A DNA stretch of 11,179 nt from JBDSTZ01 sp039927975 (GTDB lineage Bacteria > Pseudomonadota > Gammaproteobacteria > Burkholderiales > Burkholderiaceae_D), in the NCBI GenBank assembly GCA_039927975.1, contig JBDSTZ010000413.1, positions 1 to 11,179 on the forward strand, in the 5' to 3' direction. The notes beneath the pieces are model-generated. The model was not told where the DNA came from and made no database searches. It worked only from the letters and a program-made list of their open reading frames with translations. The position numbers and the translations under genes are program-made. Below, piece after piece: positions 1-7,441 of the stretch. Position 1 is the stretch's first letter. Each line of letters begins with the position of its first letter.

Positions 1-1347
1 GCCTACGCCGGCGCCGAGCAAGCCTTGCAGGAGGCGATCGACCCGGCCGCGCTGGCGGCGGCGCGCACCAGCAAGGAAGCAGCGATGCCGGCGCTGCGCA
101 AGATCGAAGCGGCGGTCGGCGCCGGCAACTACTTCGACGCGGCGGCGCTGCTCAAGACCGACTTCGCGCCCCTGCACGCGCGCTGGATCGCGCGCCTCGC
201 CACCCTCGCCGAGACCGAGCAGGCTGCCATGGCGCGCACCGGCGCCGACGCCCGCGCGCACTACCGCGCCGCGCAGGCCGGCATGCTGGCCGCCGGCCTG
301 ATGGCGCTGGTGTTCGGCGCCGCCTGTGCGCTGTACATCACACGCTCGATCACCACCCCGCTGCGGCACGCCGCGCGCATCGCCGACAGCATCGCGCGCG
401 GTGAACTGAACGTGGCGATCGGCGCCGGCGGCGAGGACGAGGCCGGCCAGCTGATGCGCTCTCTCAAGCTGATGCAGGCCAAGCTGTCGGAAGCGATGAG
501 CCAGATCACACGCGGCAGCAAGGTGGTGCTGGGGACCTCGCAAGAAATCGCCGCCGGCAACGCCGACCTGTCGGCCCGCACCGAGCGCCAGGCCAGTTCG
601 CTGCAAGAGACCGCCGCCTCGATCGATTTGCTGGCGACGACCGTGCGCGAGAACGCCGAGCACGCGCGCCAGGCCAGCGCGGTCGGCGCCGAAGCATGGG
701 AATGCGCCACCCGCGGCAGCGCGGTGGCGGCGCGCGTGTCCGACACCATGGGCGCGATCAAGACCAGTTCGGACCGGATCGTCGACATCATATCGGTGAT
801 CGACTCGATCGCCTTCCAGACCAATATCCTGGCGCTGAACGCGGCGGTGGAGGCGGCGCGCGCCGGCGAATCGGGACGCGGTTTTGCCGTCGTCGCCGCC
901 GAAGTGCGCGCGCTGGCGCAGCGCTCGGCCGGCGCCGCACGCGAGATCAAGACCCTGATCGGCGCCTCGGTCGACCATGTCGACAGCGGTCACAAGCTGG
1001 TCGACGAGGCCGCCGCCACGATGCGCCAGATCGTCGGCGCGGTACAGCAGGTGGCCGGGCTGGTCACGCGGATTTCGACGGCCAGCACCGAGCAAAGCGA
1101 CAGCATCGGCCAGATCAGCGTGGCGATCGGCCATATGGACGCGATCACCCAGCAGAACGCCGCGCTGGTGGAGCAGGCCGCCGCCGCTGCGGAAGGTTTG
1201 CGCGAGCAGTCGGCGCAACTGGCGCGGGCGGTGGCGCGCTTCGAGGTGGATGCGGCGACGGCGCCAGGAAAAGCGGCCGGCAAGGATGCGGCGACCGATT
1301 CGGCGAAAGACGGCGCGGCGCGGCGCGCCCGTCTGGCGCTTCAGTAG
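1..1347 (+). CDS. Methyl-accepting chemotaxis protein, 5' end missing
   Basis: This is a transmembrane chemoreceptor that passes ligand signals to CheA/CheW; the reading frame is already open at base 1, so the N-terminus and first membrane segment lie outside the window. Numbering codon 1 at base 1 (448 residues visible): the end of a helical periplasmic sensor of four-helix-bundle type occupies about 1-90, a membrane helix about 94-113 (GLMALVFGAACALYI), a HAMP domain about 114-166, and then the cytoplasmic coiled-coil signalling domain. The highly conserved hairpin tip is at about 270-303 (SIAFQTNILALNAAVEAARA). A methylation-type segment (RQASSLQETAAS) lies near 196-207. The Ala/Lys/Asp-rich tail ends in LALQ and has no NWETF-type CheR tether. 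The ligand cannot be inferred. The isomerase gene follows after 40 bp and looks functionally unrelated. Confidence 0.95.
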   Translation, partial: AYAGAEQALQEAIDPAALAAARTSKEAAMPALRKIEAAVGAGNYFDAAALLKTDFAPLHARWIARLATLAETEQAAMARTGADARAHYRAAQAGMLAAGLMALVFGAACALYITRSITTPLRHAARIADSIARGELNVAIGAGGEDEAGQLMRSLKLMQAKLSEAMSQITRGSKVVLGTSQEIAAGNADLSARTERQASSLQETAASIDLLATTVRENAEHARQASAVGAEAWECATRGSAVAARVSDTMGAIKTSSDRIVDIISVIDSIAFQTNILALNAAVEAARAGESGRGFAVVAAEVRALAQRSAGAAREIKTLIGASVDHVDSGHKLVDEAAATMRQIVGAVQQVAGLVTRISTASTEQSDSIGQISVAIGHMDAITQQNAALVEQAAAAAEGLREQSAQLARAVARFEVDAATAPGKAAGKDAATDSAKDGAARRARLALQ

Positions 1348-1387
1348 CGCCGGCCGACATCGCCACGCCACCGTGCCCGACACCACA

Positions 1388-2365
1388 ATGACGCTCCTAT
1401 ACCCCTTCAAATTCGCCCCCATCTTCAAAGACAAGATCTGGGGTGGCCAGAAGATCGACACTTATCTTGGCAAGAACTTCGCCCCCTTGCCCAACTGCGG
1501 CGAAAGTTGGGAGATTTCCGGCGTCAGGTCCGCCATGTCGATGGTCGCCAACGGCGCCCTGGAGGGACACTCGCTGGCGTCGCTGCTGGCGCGCTACCAG
1601 GGTGCGCTGGTGGGGCGCGCGGTTTACCAACGCTTCGGCGACGAGTTTCCCCTGCTGGTGAAGTTTATCGACGCTGCCGATGACCTCTCGGTGCAGGCGC
1701 ACCCCGGCGACGAGCTGGCCAGGCAGCGCCACGGCTGCTTCGGCAAGACCGAGATGTGGTATGTGGTGCAGGCCGACGAGGGTGCAACGCTGGTGTCGGG
1801 ATTCAAGCGCAAAATCGACCCGCAGATCTATCTCGACAAAGTGGCAGCCGGCCGGCTCTGCGACATCCTGAATGTCGAAACGGCCGCCGCCGGGGATGTG
1901 TTCTTCCTGCCGGCCGGACGGGTGCACACGATCGGAAAAGGCTTGCTGATCGCCGAAATCCAGCAAGCCTCGGACGTGACATACCGTATATACGATTTCG
2001 ACCGGGTCGATGGCGACGGCAAGCCGCGCGCCCTGCACACCGAGGAAGCGCTGGCTGCGCTTGACTACGATTTCCATGACGACTACAAGCTGGCCTATTC
2101 AAGGACAGCCAACGCGCCGGTCAAGCTGGTCGCCTGCGAGCACTTCAGGACCAATATCCTGACTTATACCCAGGCGGTCACGCGCGACTATTCATTCGAT
2201 TCGTTCGTGATCCACGTGTGCGTGCAGGGCTCGTACACGCTCAATTACCGTGACGAGGCGATGGATATCGAGATGGGCGAATGCGTGCTGATTCCGGCGG
2301 CAATCGCCAGCGTCACGCTGTCGACGCAAACCGGCTACAAGATATTGGAAAGTTATATCGTTTAA
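1388..2365 (+). CDS. manA: Mannose-6-phosphate isomerase, class I (short form)
   Basis: It interconverts mannose 6-phosphate and fructose 6-phosphate in the cytoplasm, feeding GDP-mannose synthesis or mannose use. The 325-residue product fits the short Bacillus/Bacteroides-style class I enzymes (about 315-325 aa). Visible family motifs: N-terminal FAPIFKDKIWGG (9-20), GESWEIS (38-44), the metal-site block VQAHPGDE (102-109), GKTEMWYV (119-126), and FFLPAGRVHTIG (172-183) followed by EIQQASDVTYRIYDFDR (190-206). By family analogy the zinc ligands are Q103, H105, E122 and H180, and R200 sits in the active site. A cupin-like C-terminal part follows (about 245-325). The ATG at 1388 gives the family N-terminus; the same frame is open further upstream, but that part overlaps the chemoreceptor and has no homology sense. 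No good Shine-Dalgarno precedes the ATG, so initiation may be weak or depend on upstream translation. Confidence 0.95.
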   Translation: MTLLYPFKFAPIFKDKIWGGQKIDTYLGKNFAPLPNCGESWEISGVRSAMSMVANGALEGHSLASLLARYQGALVGRAVYQRFGDEFPLLVKFIDAADDLSVQAHPGDELARQRHGCFGKTEMWYVVQADEGATLVSGFKRKIDPQIYLDKVAAGRLCDILNVETAAAGDVFFLPAGRVHTIGKGLLIAEIQQASDVTYRIYDFDRVDGDGKPRALHTEEALAALDYDFHDDYKLAYSRTANAPVKLVACEHFRTNILTYTQAVTRDYSFDSFVIHVCVQGSYTLNYRDEAMDIEMGECVLIPAAIASVTLSTQTGYKILESYIV

Positions 2366-2391
2366 AGAAAACGCCGGACATATCCGGCGTT
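2364..2391. terminator. Intrinsic terminator, probably bidirectional
   Basis: A perfect 9-bp inverted repeat AACGCCGGA / TCCGGCGTT (2370-2378 and 2383-2391) has a CATA loop and begins 4 bases after the manA stop codon. Read on the minus strand, the stem is followed by TTTTCTTT, a good U-tract, so it should end the minus-strand transcript of the small secreted protein genes. On the plus strand the T-run is poor, so its role after manA is less certain. Confidence 0.75.
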
Positions 2392-2444
2392 GTTCGACTG
2401 GTGCTGGGGCCTGGCGGTAGCGCCCTCCCCCTAACCAGGACGAC

Positions 2445-2804
2445 TTAGTCCCAGTAGTAACGGCCGTTGTAAATATAATTCACATTGACGTAGACGGTAC
2501 CGTATTCGCAGCTGAAGTCATAGCTGCCGCCGCTCATCGAATAAATGAGCACGCCGTTGCGATACTCCGTTTCCATCGACGTGACCGACGTCACCCCGAA
2601 GTTGGTCATCGCCGGCACCGAGTACACGGCGTACACATCGTAGCCGGAAGGCCAATAATTCTGGGTGAAGGTGCTGGCGCCGCAATCGTAGTTCATATAG
2701 CCTTCGGGCACGTAGTTCGACGTGACTTCCGCCTGGGCGCAGCCCATTCCGGCCAACATCAACAGTGGCAGTGCGCACGCCAGTTTCGTCAACTTCTTCA
2801 ACAT
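2445..2804 (-). CDS. Small secreted protein, paralogue A
   Basis: Family not recognised. The 119-residue product has a clear Sec signal peptide: K-rich start, hydrophobic core LACALPLLMLAGMG (8-21), and AQA cleavage site after residue 25. That leaves a mature domain of about 94 residues rich in Tyr, Ser, Asn and Val, with two Cys (C41, C99) that could form a disulfide. The C-terminal half alternates polar and hydrophobic residues, suggesting beta structure, and ends in YYWD. A strong ribosome-binding site (AAGGAG, 6 bases before ATG) fixes the start. Cys22 follows LAGMG, but the spacing does not make a proper lipobox, so a soluble periplasmic or exported protein is more likely. Its last 57 residues share 31 identities, without gaps, with the product of the gene just upstream (2893-3216); the two are tandem paralogues, probably co-transcribed. 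Confidence 0.8.
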   Translation of the reverse strand: MLKKLTKLACALPLLMLAGMGCAQAEVTSNYVPEGYMNYDCGASTFTQNYWPSGYDVYAVYSVPAMTNFGVTSVTSMETEYRNGVLIYSMSGGSYDFSCEYGTVYVNVNYIYNGRYYWD

Positions 2805-2868
2805 TTTTATCTCCTTGTAGTTTTTGTGGTGAACTTCCGGCGGCAGGATTTTGGCGAGCTATCCCCCG

Positions 2869-2893
2869 AAAAACGCCGCCAGCGTCGTACGCT
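2869..2893 (-). terminator. Weak hairpin between the two paralogues
   Basis: On the minus strand, just after paralogue B, ACGC/GCGT arms (2882-2885 with 2873-2876) are followed by TTTTT. They overlap a competing perfect repeat AGCGT-ACG-ACGCT (2881-2893). The first form resembles a weak terminator or attenuator that would lower expression of paralogue A relative to B; it could also be chance. Confidence 0.3.
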
Positions 2894-3216
2894 TAATCCC
2901 AATAACTGCGGGCGTTTGATATATACGGGGCGTCAACCGAGACGTAACCGTCCTCACAACTGAAATGGTATGTCTGGCCTTCCCCTGAATAAATAAGGAC
3001 GCCGTTATGGTAGACGGTTCGGAACGCGGAAATCGTGAGCACGTCCCAGTTGCTCATCGCCGGAACGGTGAAGACATCTTTGGTGAAATAGGTAGGCTCC
3101 GAGATGTCCTGGGTGTAGGTGCCGGCGGCGCAATCATTGTATGCTTGCGCAGAACCCATTCCGCCAATCATCAACAGCGGCAACGCGCAAGCCAGCTTCT
3201 TCATTTTGTTAAGCAA
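2893..3216 (-). CDS. Small secreted protein, paralogue B (TTG start)
   Basis: Paralogue of the neighbouring secreted protein; function unknown. With the start at TTG (3216) the product is 107 residues, with a Sec signal peptide (core KLACALPLLM at 7-16, cleavage after AQA at residue 25), the conserved pair C29 and C87, the shared block VPAMSNWDVL (51-60), NGVLIYS (71-77), FSCE (85-88) and the terminal SYWD. The TTG is preferred because AAGGAG (3223-3228) sits 6 bases upstream of it but 18 bases upstream of the ATG at 3204, and because it aligns residue for residue with paralogue A, both reading ML..., with signal peptides of equal length. The open frame extends further to 3288, but that part lacks a ribosome-binding site. 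Starting at the ATG instead gives 103 residues. Confidence 0.75.
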   Translation of the reverse strand: MLNKMKKLACALPLLMIGGMGSAQAYNDCAAGTYTQDISEPTYFTKDVFTVPAMSNWDVLTISAFRTVYHNGVLIYSGEGQTYHFSCEDGYVSVDAPYISNARSYWD

Positions 3217-3228
3217 GTAAATCTCCTT

Positions 3229-3575
3229 GTAGTTTTTTGTATACGACGCTGTCTCCTTCCCCGACCCGCCGCCAAGCGCCACCGACATATCGAGGTGGTG
3301 GGCCCCGCGGCTGACGTAAGGGAAATCCAGTATATTTCAGAAAAACAAGGACGTTTTACCAAAAATGATTTAATCGCAATGTTGATTATTCATGAACTCG
3401 CCGCAAACGCGATTGACAATCTGCCGAGATAAGTCCAGCGCTTTTTGATGACGCAATCGGCACGGCATCGCGTGCTTCATCAGTCGACATTCACCTCCAC
3501 GGCTTCGGCCAGGTCCATCCGGACCGCGATCCTGGGCTGCCTTTCTTGCCCCGAACGCGATGAATTGGAAAGCGC
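3229..3575. other. Intergenic region, AT-richer, possible minus-strand promoter
   Basis: No gene can be supported between the secreted-protein pair and the tetR promoter. The stretch 3320-3420 is clearly more AT-rich than its surroundings. On the minus strand TATACT (3329-3334) could be the -10 of the secreted-protein genes, giving a leader of about 95 bases, but no convincing -35 is present at the right spacing. That leader contains an imperfect CCACC/GGTGG hairpin near 3280-3299 whose loop is CATA. A plus-strand frame ending at 3432 and a plus-strand frame entering tetR from 3445 are open but have no ribosome-binding site or family resemblance. Confidence 0.4.
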
Positions 3576-3605
3576 TTGCGCAATTACTATACGCTCGTAT
3601 AATAA
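3576..3605 (+). promoter_or_regulatory. tetR operon promoter with overlapping palindromic operator
   Basis: TTGCGC (3576-3581) and a consensus -10 TATAAT (3598-3603), spaced by 16 bases, form a sigma-70-type promoter. The palindrome TATACG-CT-CGTATA (3588-3601), extendable as TTA...TAA to 3584-3605, overlaps the spacer and the -10, so a bound repressor would block polymerase. Its position directly before a TetR gene suggests autoregulation of the whole export operon. The predicted transcription start (about 7 bases after the -10) falls on or beside the tetR start codon. Confidence 0.7.
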
Positions 3606-3609
3606 GTTC

Positions 3610-4245
3610 ATGAGCCGCCCCTCCCAACAGATCGACCAGCAACTGATCGCCGCCGGCCTGGCCTTGCTGCCCGAGACCGGCTGCGCCGGGCTGTCGGTGC
3701 GCAAGCTGGCCGACCGCGCGGGCGTCAACCTCGGCATGTTCCACTACCACTTCAAGAACAAGGACAACTTCATCCGCGCGGTGCTGCAGCACATGTATGA
3801 AGAGATGTTCGCGTCGCTGCAATTGCAGGCCGATCCCGCGCACAGCGGCATCGACAACCTGCATGCGGCGCTTGGCGCCCTCACCGGCTTCACCCACCGC
3901 CACCGGCGCTTGCTGCTGATGCTGGCGTCCGAAGCGATGCGCGGCGAAGCGCTGCCGCAGGAATTCCTGCGCGCGAACCTGCCGCGCCACCTTGGCCTGC
4001 TGGCGCGCCTGATGCGGCAGGGCCAGGACGAGGGCGATATCATCGACCTGCCAGTGGCGCAGCTGCTCCCCTTTGTGATGGGTGCGGTGGCCGGGCCCCT
4101 GTTGGCTGGCGCCGCGTTTGAACGCCTGCCCGCCGCGCCGCCGGAGCTGGCCAAACTGGCAGAGCATGCATTGCTGTCAAAGGCCGCGCTGGCCCAGCGC
4201 CTCCTGCTCGCCATGCGCGCCTTCACCCGGGAGGCATCGCCATGA
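3610..4245 (+). CDS. TetR/AcrR-family repressor of the downstream exporter (CecR/YbiH-like)
   Basis: A cytoplasmic one-component regulator of 211 residues. The N-terminal three-helix DNA-binding domain is clear: LSVRKLADRAGVNLGMFHYHF (28-48) is the helix-turn-helix with the family's Y-H-F end, followed by KNKDNFIRAVL. The all-helical C-terminal part (about 55-211) would bind the inducer. The ATG at 3610 gives the usual N-terminus; the frame is open upstream to 3445, but that extension would place the promoter and operator inside the gene. No Shine-Dalgarno precedes the ATG, and with the promoter just before it the mRNA may be leaderless. The stop overlaps the start of the adaptor gene (ATGA at 4242-4245). 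The order tetR-adaptor-ATPase-permease resembles E. coli cecR-ybhGFSR, so it probably represses this operon and responds to an exported toxic compound. Confidence 0.9.
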   Translation: MSRPSQQIDQQLIAAGLALLPETGCAGLSVRKLADRAGVNLGMFHYHFKNKDNFIRAVLQHMYEEMFASLQLQADPAHSGIDNLHAALGALTGFTHRHRRLLLMLASEAMRGEALPQEFLRANLPRHLGLLARLMRQGQDEGDIIDLPVAQLLPFVMGAVAGPLLAGAAFERLPAAPPELAKLAEHALLSKAALAQRLLLAMRAFTREASP

Positions 4246-5189
4246 AGCGCGCCATCGCCATCGCTTGCGCCATGCTGTGCAGCGCCTGCGGCCAACCCGA
4301 CAGCGGCGTCTTCGCCGGCTACGCCGAAGGTGACTACGTGCGCCTCTCCGCGCCGCTGGCCGGTACGCTGGTCAAGCTCGACGTCCAGCGCGGCCAGCAG
4401 GCGCGCCTGGGCGCACCGGCGTATGTGCTCGAACAGGCCAGCGAATCGGCCGCCCGCCAGGAAGCGCAAAGCCGGCTCGAACACGCGCAGGCCGTGGTGG
4501 CCGACCTGAAGAAAGGCGCGCGTTCGGACGAGCTGGCGGCCATCGCGGCCGAACTGCGCGAGGCCGAAGCCGCGCTCGCACTGTCGCAGGCCAATCTGGC
4601 GCGCGACCGCAAGCTGGTGGCCGACCAGTTCATCTCGCGCGCGCGGCTCGACCAGGCGGACGCCGACGTCGCCGCCAACCGCGCCCGCGTGGCGCAGGCG
4701 AGCGCGCGGCTGCGCAGCGCCAGCGCCGGCGCCCGGCGCGACCAGATCGCCGCCGCCGAGAAGGAAGCCGATGCCGCGCGCGCCCAGTTGGCGCAGGCGC
4801 AGTGGCGGGTCGACCAGAAAGCCAGCGCCATTCCGGTGGCCGGCGTGGTGACCGACATCGCCTACCGCGTCGGCGAATGGGTGCCGGCCGGCGCACCGAT
4901 CGTCACCCTGCTCCCGCCGGCCAACATCAAGGCGCGCTTCTTCATTCCCGAAGCGCAGCTGGGCCGCATCAAGCTGGGCCAGGCGGCCAGCATCGCCTGC
5001 GATGGCTGCGCGGCGCCGATCAGGGCGCACATCAGCTTCATCGCGCCGGAGGCCGAATACACCTCGCCGCTCATCTACAGCAAGGAGAACCGCGCCGCAC
5101 TGGTGTTCATGGTCGAGGCGGCGCCCGAGCCGGGCCAGGCGGCCAGCCTGCATCCGGGCCAGCCGCTCACCGTCAGGCCGGCATTGTGA
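4242..5189 (+). CDS. HlyD-family periplasmic adaptor subunit (YbhG-like), probable lipoprotein
   Basis: This would be the membrane-fusion component that links the inner-membrane ABC exporter to an outer-membrane channel. Product 315 residues. The N-terminus is a signal peptide ending at C16 (MLCSAC); the -3 residue is Cys rather than Leu, so lipidation is likely but the box is imperfect. A biotinyl/lipoyl-like half-domain follows (VRLSAPLAGTLVKLDVQRGQ, 33-52), then a long Ala/Glu/Arg-rich coiled-coil hairpin (about 65-190), the second lipoyl half (AIPVAGVVTDIAYRVGEWV, 196-214), and a beta-barrel region (about 225-315). GGGAGG lies upstream of the ATG. It overlaps tetR by ATGA and the ATPase gene by GTGA, implying translational coupling and a shared complex. 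Confidence 0.92.
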   Translation: MKRAIAIACAMLCSACGQPDSGVFAGYAEGDYVRLSAPLAGTLVKLDVQRGQQARLGAPAYVLEQASESAARQEAQSRLEHAQAVVADLKKGARSDELAAIAAELREAEAALALSQANLARDRKLVADQFISRARLDQADADVAANRARVAQASARLRSASAGARRDQIAAAEKEADAARAQLAQAQWRVDQKASAIPVAGVVTDIAYRVGEWVPAGAPIVTLLPPANIKARFFIPEAQLGRIKLGQAASIACDGCAAPIRAHISFIAPEAEYTSPLIYSKENRAALVFMVEAAPEPGQAASLHPGQPLTVRPAL

Positions 5190-6121
5190 GCGACGACACC
5201 GTCATCGACGTGCGCGGGCTGACCAAGTCCTACGGCGGGCGGATGGTGGTGGACCATCTCGACATGCGCGTCGAGCGCGGCCGCATCTACGGCTTTCTCG
5301 GCCCCAACGGCAGCGGCAAGACCACCACCATCCGCATGCTGTGCGGCCTGCTCACGCCGGACGCCGGCGAAGGCACCTGCCTCGGCTACGACATTCGCAA
5401 GCAGGCCCGCCTGATCAAGCGCGAGGCCGGCTACATGACGCAGAAGTTCGGGCTGTACGAAGACCTCAGCATCGAAGAGAACCTCGACTTCGTCGCGCGC
5501 GTCTACAACATCAAACAGCGCAAGGAGCGCATCGACAGCACGCTGGAGCGCCTTGGCCTGCACAGCCGCCGCGCACAGCTGGCCGGCGCCCTGTCCGGCG
5601 GCTGGAAACAGCGCCTGGCGCTGGCCGCCTGCCTGATCCACGACCCGCAACTGCTGCTGCTCGACGAGCCGACCGCAGGCGTCGATCCATCGGCGCGGCG
5701 CGATTTCTGGGACGAGATCCACGACCTGGCCGCCGGCGGCATGACGGTGCTGGTGTCGACCCACTACATGGACGAGGCCGAGCGCTGCCATCAACTGGCC
5801 TACATCGCCTACGGCAAACTGCTCGCGCGCGGCACGGTGGAGGAAGTCATCGCCGGCACCGCGCTCAAGACCTGGTCGCTGAGCGGGCCGCAGCTGATGC
5901 AGGCGGCGCACGTGCTGCGCCAGGCGGCCGGCATCCGCACCGTCGCCCCGTTCGGCGCCACGCTGCATGTGAGCGCCGATTCCGAGGAGGCACTGCGCGC
6001 CGCGCTGAATAAGCCGGCGATGCGCGAACTGGTCGCCACGCCGATCGCCAGCAGCCTCGAAGACGCCTTCATCGCCCTGATGCAGAACGCGCGCGACAAC
6101 TACGGCGGGGAGCAGCCATGA
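5186..6121 (+). CDS. ABC transporter ATP-binding protein, exporter type (YbhF-like, single domain)
   Basis: Cytoplasmic ATPase that powers the export complex; 311 residues starting at GTG (5186), which overlaps the adaptor stop. Motifs in order: Walker A GPNGSGKTT (39-47), Q-loop Q86 in YMTQKFGLYEDLS, signature LSGGW (136-140; the fifth residue is W rather than Q, which is common in this drug-export branch), Walker B LLLLDEP (156-162), D-loop GVDPSARR, and the switch His H193 in STHYMDEAE. The C-terminal 90 residues are the extension usual in ABC-2 drug-exporter ATPases. E. coli YbhF has two nucleotide-binding domains in one chain; here only one is present, so the working unit should be a homodimer. 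Confidence 0.93.
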   Translation: MSDDTVIDVRGLTKSYGGRMVVDHLDMRVERGRIYGFLGPNGSGKTTTIRMLCGLLTPDAGEGTCLGYDIRKQARLIKREAGYMTQKFGLYEDLSIEENLDFVARVYNIKQRKERIDSTLERLGLHSRRAQLAGALSGGWKQRLALAACLIHDPQLLLLDEPTAGVDPSARRDFWDEIHDLAAGGMTVLVSTHYMDEAERCHQLAYIAYGKLLARGTVEEVIAGTALKTWSLSGPQLMQAAHVLRQAAGIRTVAPFGATLHVSADSEEALRAALNKPAMRELVATPIASSLEDAFIALMQNARDNYGGEQP

Positions 6122-7242
6122 ACTGGCGGCGCATGCTGGCGGTGCTGCTCAAGGAGATGCGCCAGGTGCGGCGCGACCGCCTCACCTTCGGCATGATGGT
6201 CGGCATACCGATCATCCAGCTGGTGCTGTTCGGCTTCGCCATCAACAGCGACGTGCGCCAATTGCCGCTGGCCGTCTACGACGTCGACCGCAGCGTGTTC
6301 TCGCGCAGTCTGGTGTCCGCGCTGGAGACCTCGCAGTACTTCCGCGTGGTGCGCCAGGTAGGCGGCGCAGGAGAAGGCGACGATCTGCTGGCGCGCGGCG
6401 AGGTGCAGTTCCTGCTGGTCGTGCAGGGCGATTTTTCGCGCAAGCTGGTGCGCGGCGAGCGGCCGGTGATCCTGCTGGCGGCCGACGCCACCGACCCGGC
6501 GGCTACCGGCAACGCGCTCGCATCGATCAACGCGATCGCCGCGCGCGCCATCGGGCGCGACCTGACCGGCCCCCTCGCCCACCTTCGACCCGGACAGGCG
6601 CCGTATGAAATCCGCGCCCAGCGCCGCTACAATCCGGAAGGACTGACCCGCTACAACATCGTGCCCGGCTTGATGGGCGTGATCCTGACCATGACGATGG
6701 TGATGATGACGGCGCTGGCGATGACGCGCGAACGCGAACGCGGCACCATGGAAAACCTGCTGGCGACGCCGGTCTCGCCGCTGGAGGTCATGACCGGCAA
6801 AATCATGCCGTATATTTTGATCGGCTACATTCAGGTCGGCGTGATACTGATCGCGGCGGCGCTGCTGTTCGAGGTGCCGATGGTGGGCAGCCTGTGGCTG
6901 CTGTCGGCGGCGCTGATCCTGTTCATCGCGGCCAACCTGGCGATCGGTTTCACCTTCTCGACCATCGCGCGCAACCAGATGCAGGCGATGCAGCTGACCT
7001 TCTTTTTCTTCCTGCCGTCGATGCTGCTGACCGGATTCATGTTCCCGTTTCGCGGCATGCCGGGCTGGGCGCAGGTGATCGGCGAAGCTCTGCCGCTGAC
7101 CCACTTCCTGCGCATCGTGCGGGGGATTATGTTGAAGGGGAACACGCTGGTGGACATCCTGCCGCATGCTTGGCCGATTGCGTTGTTCATGCTGGTGGCG
7201 GGGATGGTGGCGTTGTTGCGGTTTCGGCAGACGCTGGATTGA
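6118..7242 (+). CDS. ABC-2 type permease of the export complex (YbhS/YhhJ-like)
   Basis: Inner-membrane subunit of 374 residues. One membrane helix near 24-43 (GMMVGIPIIQLVLFGFAIN) is followed by a large periplasmic region (about 45-175). A C-terminal membrane block follows, with helices near 180-202, 228-251, 256-282, 290-309 and 350-367. Family motifs include the ERERGTMENLLATPVS segment (205-220, coupling-helix region) and the late LPLTHFLRIVRGIMLKG segment (325-341). It starts at an ATGA overlap with the ATPase gene. E. coli encodes two permeases (YbhS and YbhR); only one is found here, so a homodimer is likely. A degraded copy of codons about 309-364 lies at 8213-8378. Confidence 0.93.
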   Translation: MNWRRMLAVLLKEMRQVRRDRLTFGMMVGIPIIQLVLFGFAINSDVRQLPLAVYDVDRSVFSRSLVSALETSQYFRVVRQVGGAGEGDDLLARGEVQFLLVVQGDFSRKLVRGERPVILLAADATDPAATGNALASINAIAARAIGRDLTGPLAHLRPGQAPYEIRAQRRYNPEGLTRYNIVPGLMGVILTMTMVMMTALAMTRERERGTMENLLATPVSPLEVMTGKIMPYILIGYIQVGVILIAAALLFEVPMVGSLWLLSAALILFIAANLAIGFTFSTIARNQMQAMQLTFFFFLPSMLLTGFMFPFRGMPGWAQVIGEALPLTHFLRIVRGIMLKGNTLVDILPHAWPIALFMLVAGMVALLRFRQTLD

Positions 7243-7326
7243 GTGCGTTAGTGATCAGCGATGCCGTCGATTCGGTCATGCTATATTGATGCCTTACCTC
7301 GTTCTGTCATTTCCCAGCGAACAAAA

Positions 7327-7392
7327 ATGTTCACGTTCCTCAAGTGGTTTCCTGTCTGCTCCGGCGCGCTCGCGCCGTGCCTGCCTGCGTAG
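7327..7392 (+). CDS. Possible 21-codon leader peptide upstream of the oxygenase
   Basis: An ATG-initiated frame of 21 codons (MFTFLKWFPVCSGALAPCLPA) ends 22 bases before the terminator hairpin, and the oxygenase starts 82 bases after its stop codon. The Shine-Dalgarno is poor (AGCGA, 8 bases upstream). A hairpin CGGCGC-GCTC-GCGCCG (7362-7377) lies inside the frame. The layout of small ORF, hairpin, terminator and structural gene resembles attenuation, and the peptide has three Pro and two Cys. However, a frame this short can arise by chance. Confidence 0.25.
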   Translation: MFTFLKWFPVCSGALAPCLPA

Positions 7393-7414
7393 GATCTGCG
7401 CCGCCGCTCATTTT

Positions 7415-7441
7415 GCCAGGCGTGAATGACGCCTGGCTTTT
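7415..7441 (+). terminator. Strong intrinsic terminator between the export operon and the oxygenase
   Basis: The perfect 9-bp stem GCCAGGCGT / ACGCCTGGC (7415-7423 and 7429-7437) has a GAATG loop and is followed by TTTT (7438-7441). It lies 172 bases after the permease stop but only 33 bases before the oxygenase ATG. That leaves no room for a normal promoter downstream of it, so oxygenase transcripts probably have to pass through it. Confidence 0.85.

Noticed and set aside
261..950. Long minus-strand open frame opposite the chemoreceptor
   Set aside because: It is a shadow of the receptor's coding frame: its translation is low-complexity Ala/Ser/Arg with no motif, and the plus strand has clear conserved domains.
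2730..2804. Lipoprotein signal in secreted paralogue A (Cys22)
   Set aside because: The residues before Cys22 (A-G-M-G) do not fit a lipobox, the paralogue has Ser at that position, and AQA after it is a good signal peptidase I site.
3744..5153. 469-codon minus-strand frame across tetR and the adaptor gene
   Set aside because: High GC removes stop codons on the opposite strand; the translation has no domain and the overlapped plus-strand genes are unmistakable.
6100..7167. Minus-strand frame opposite the permease
   Set aside because: His/Gln/Arg-rich translation typical of an antisense shadow of membrane-protein codons.
7243..7300. Promoter with TATATT (7282-7287) for the oxygenase leader
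   Set aside because: A usable -10 is present but no -35-like hexamer lies 15-19 bases upstream, so it was not annotated.
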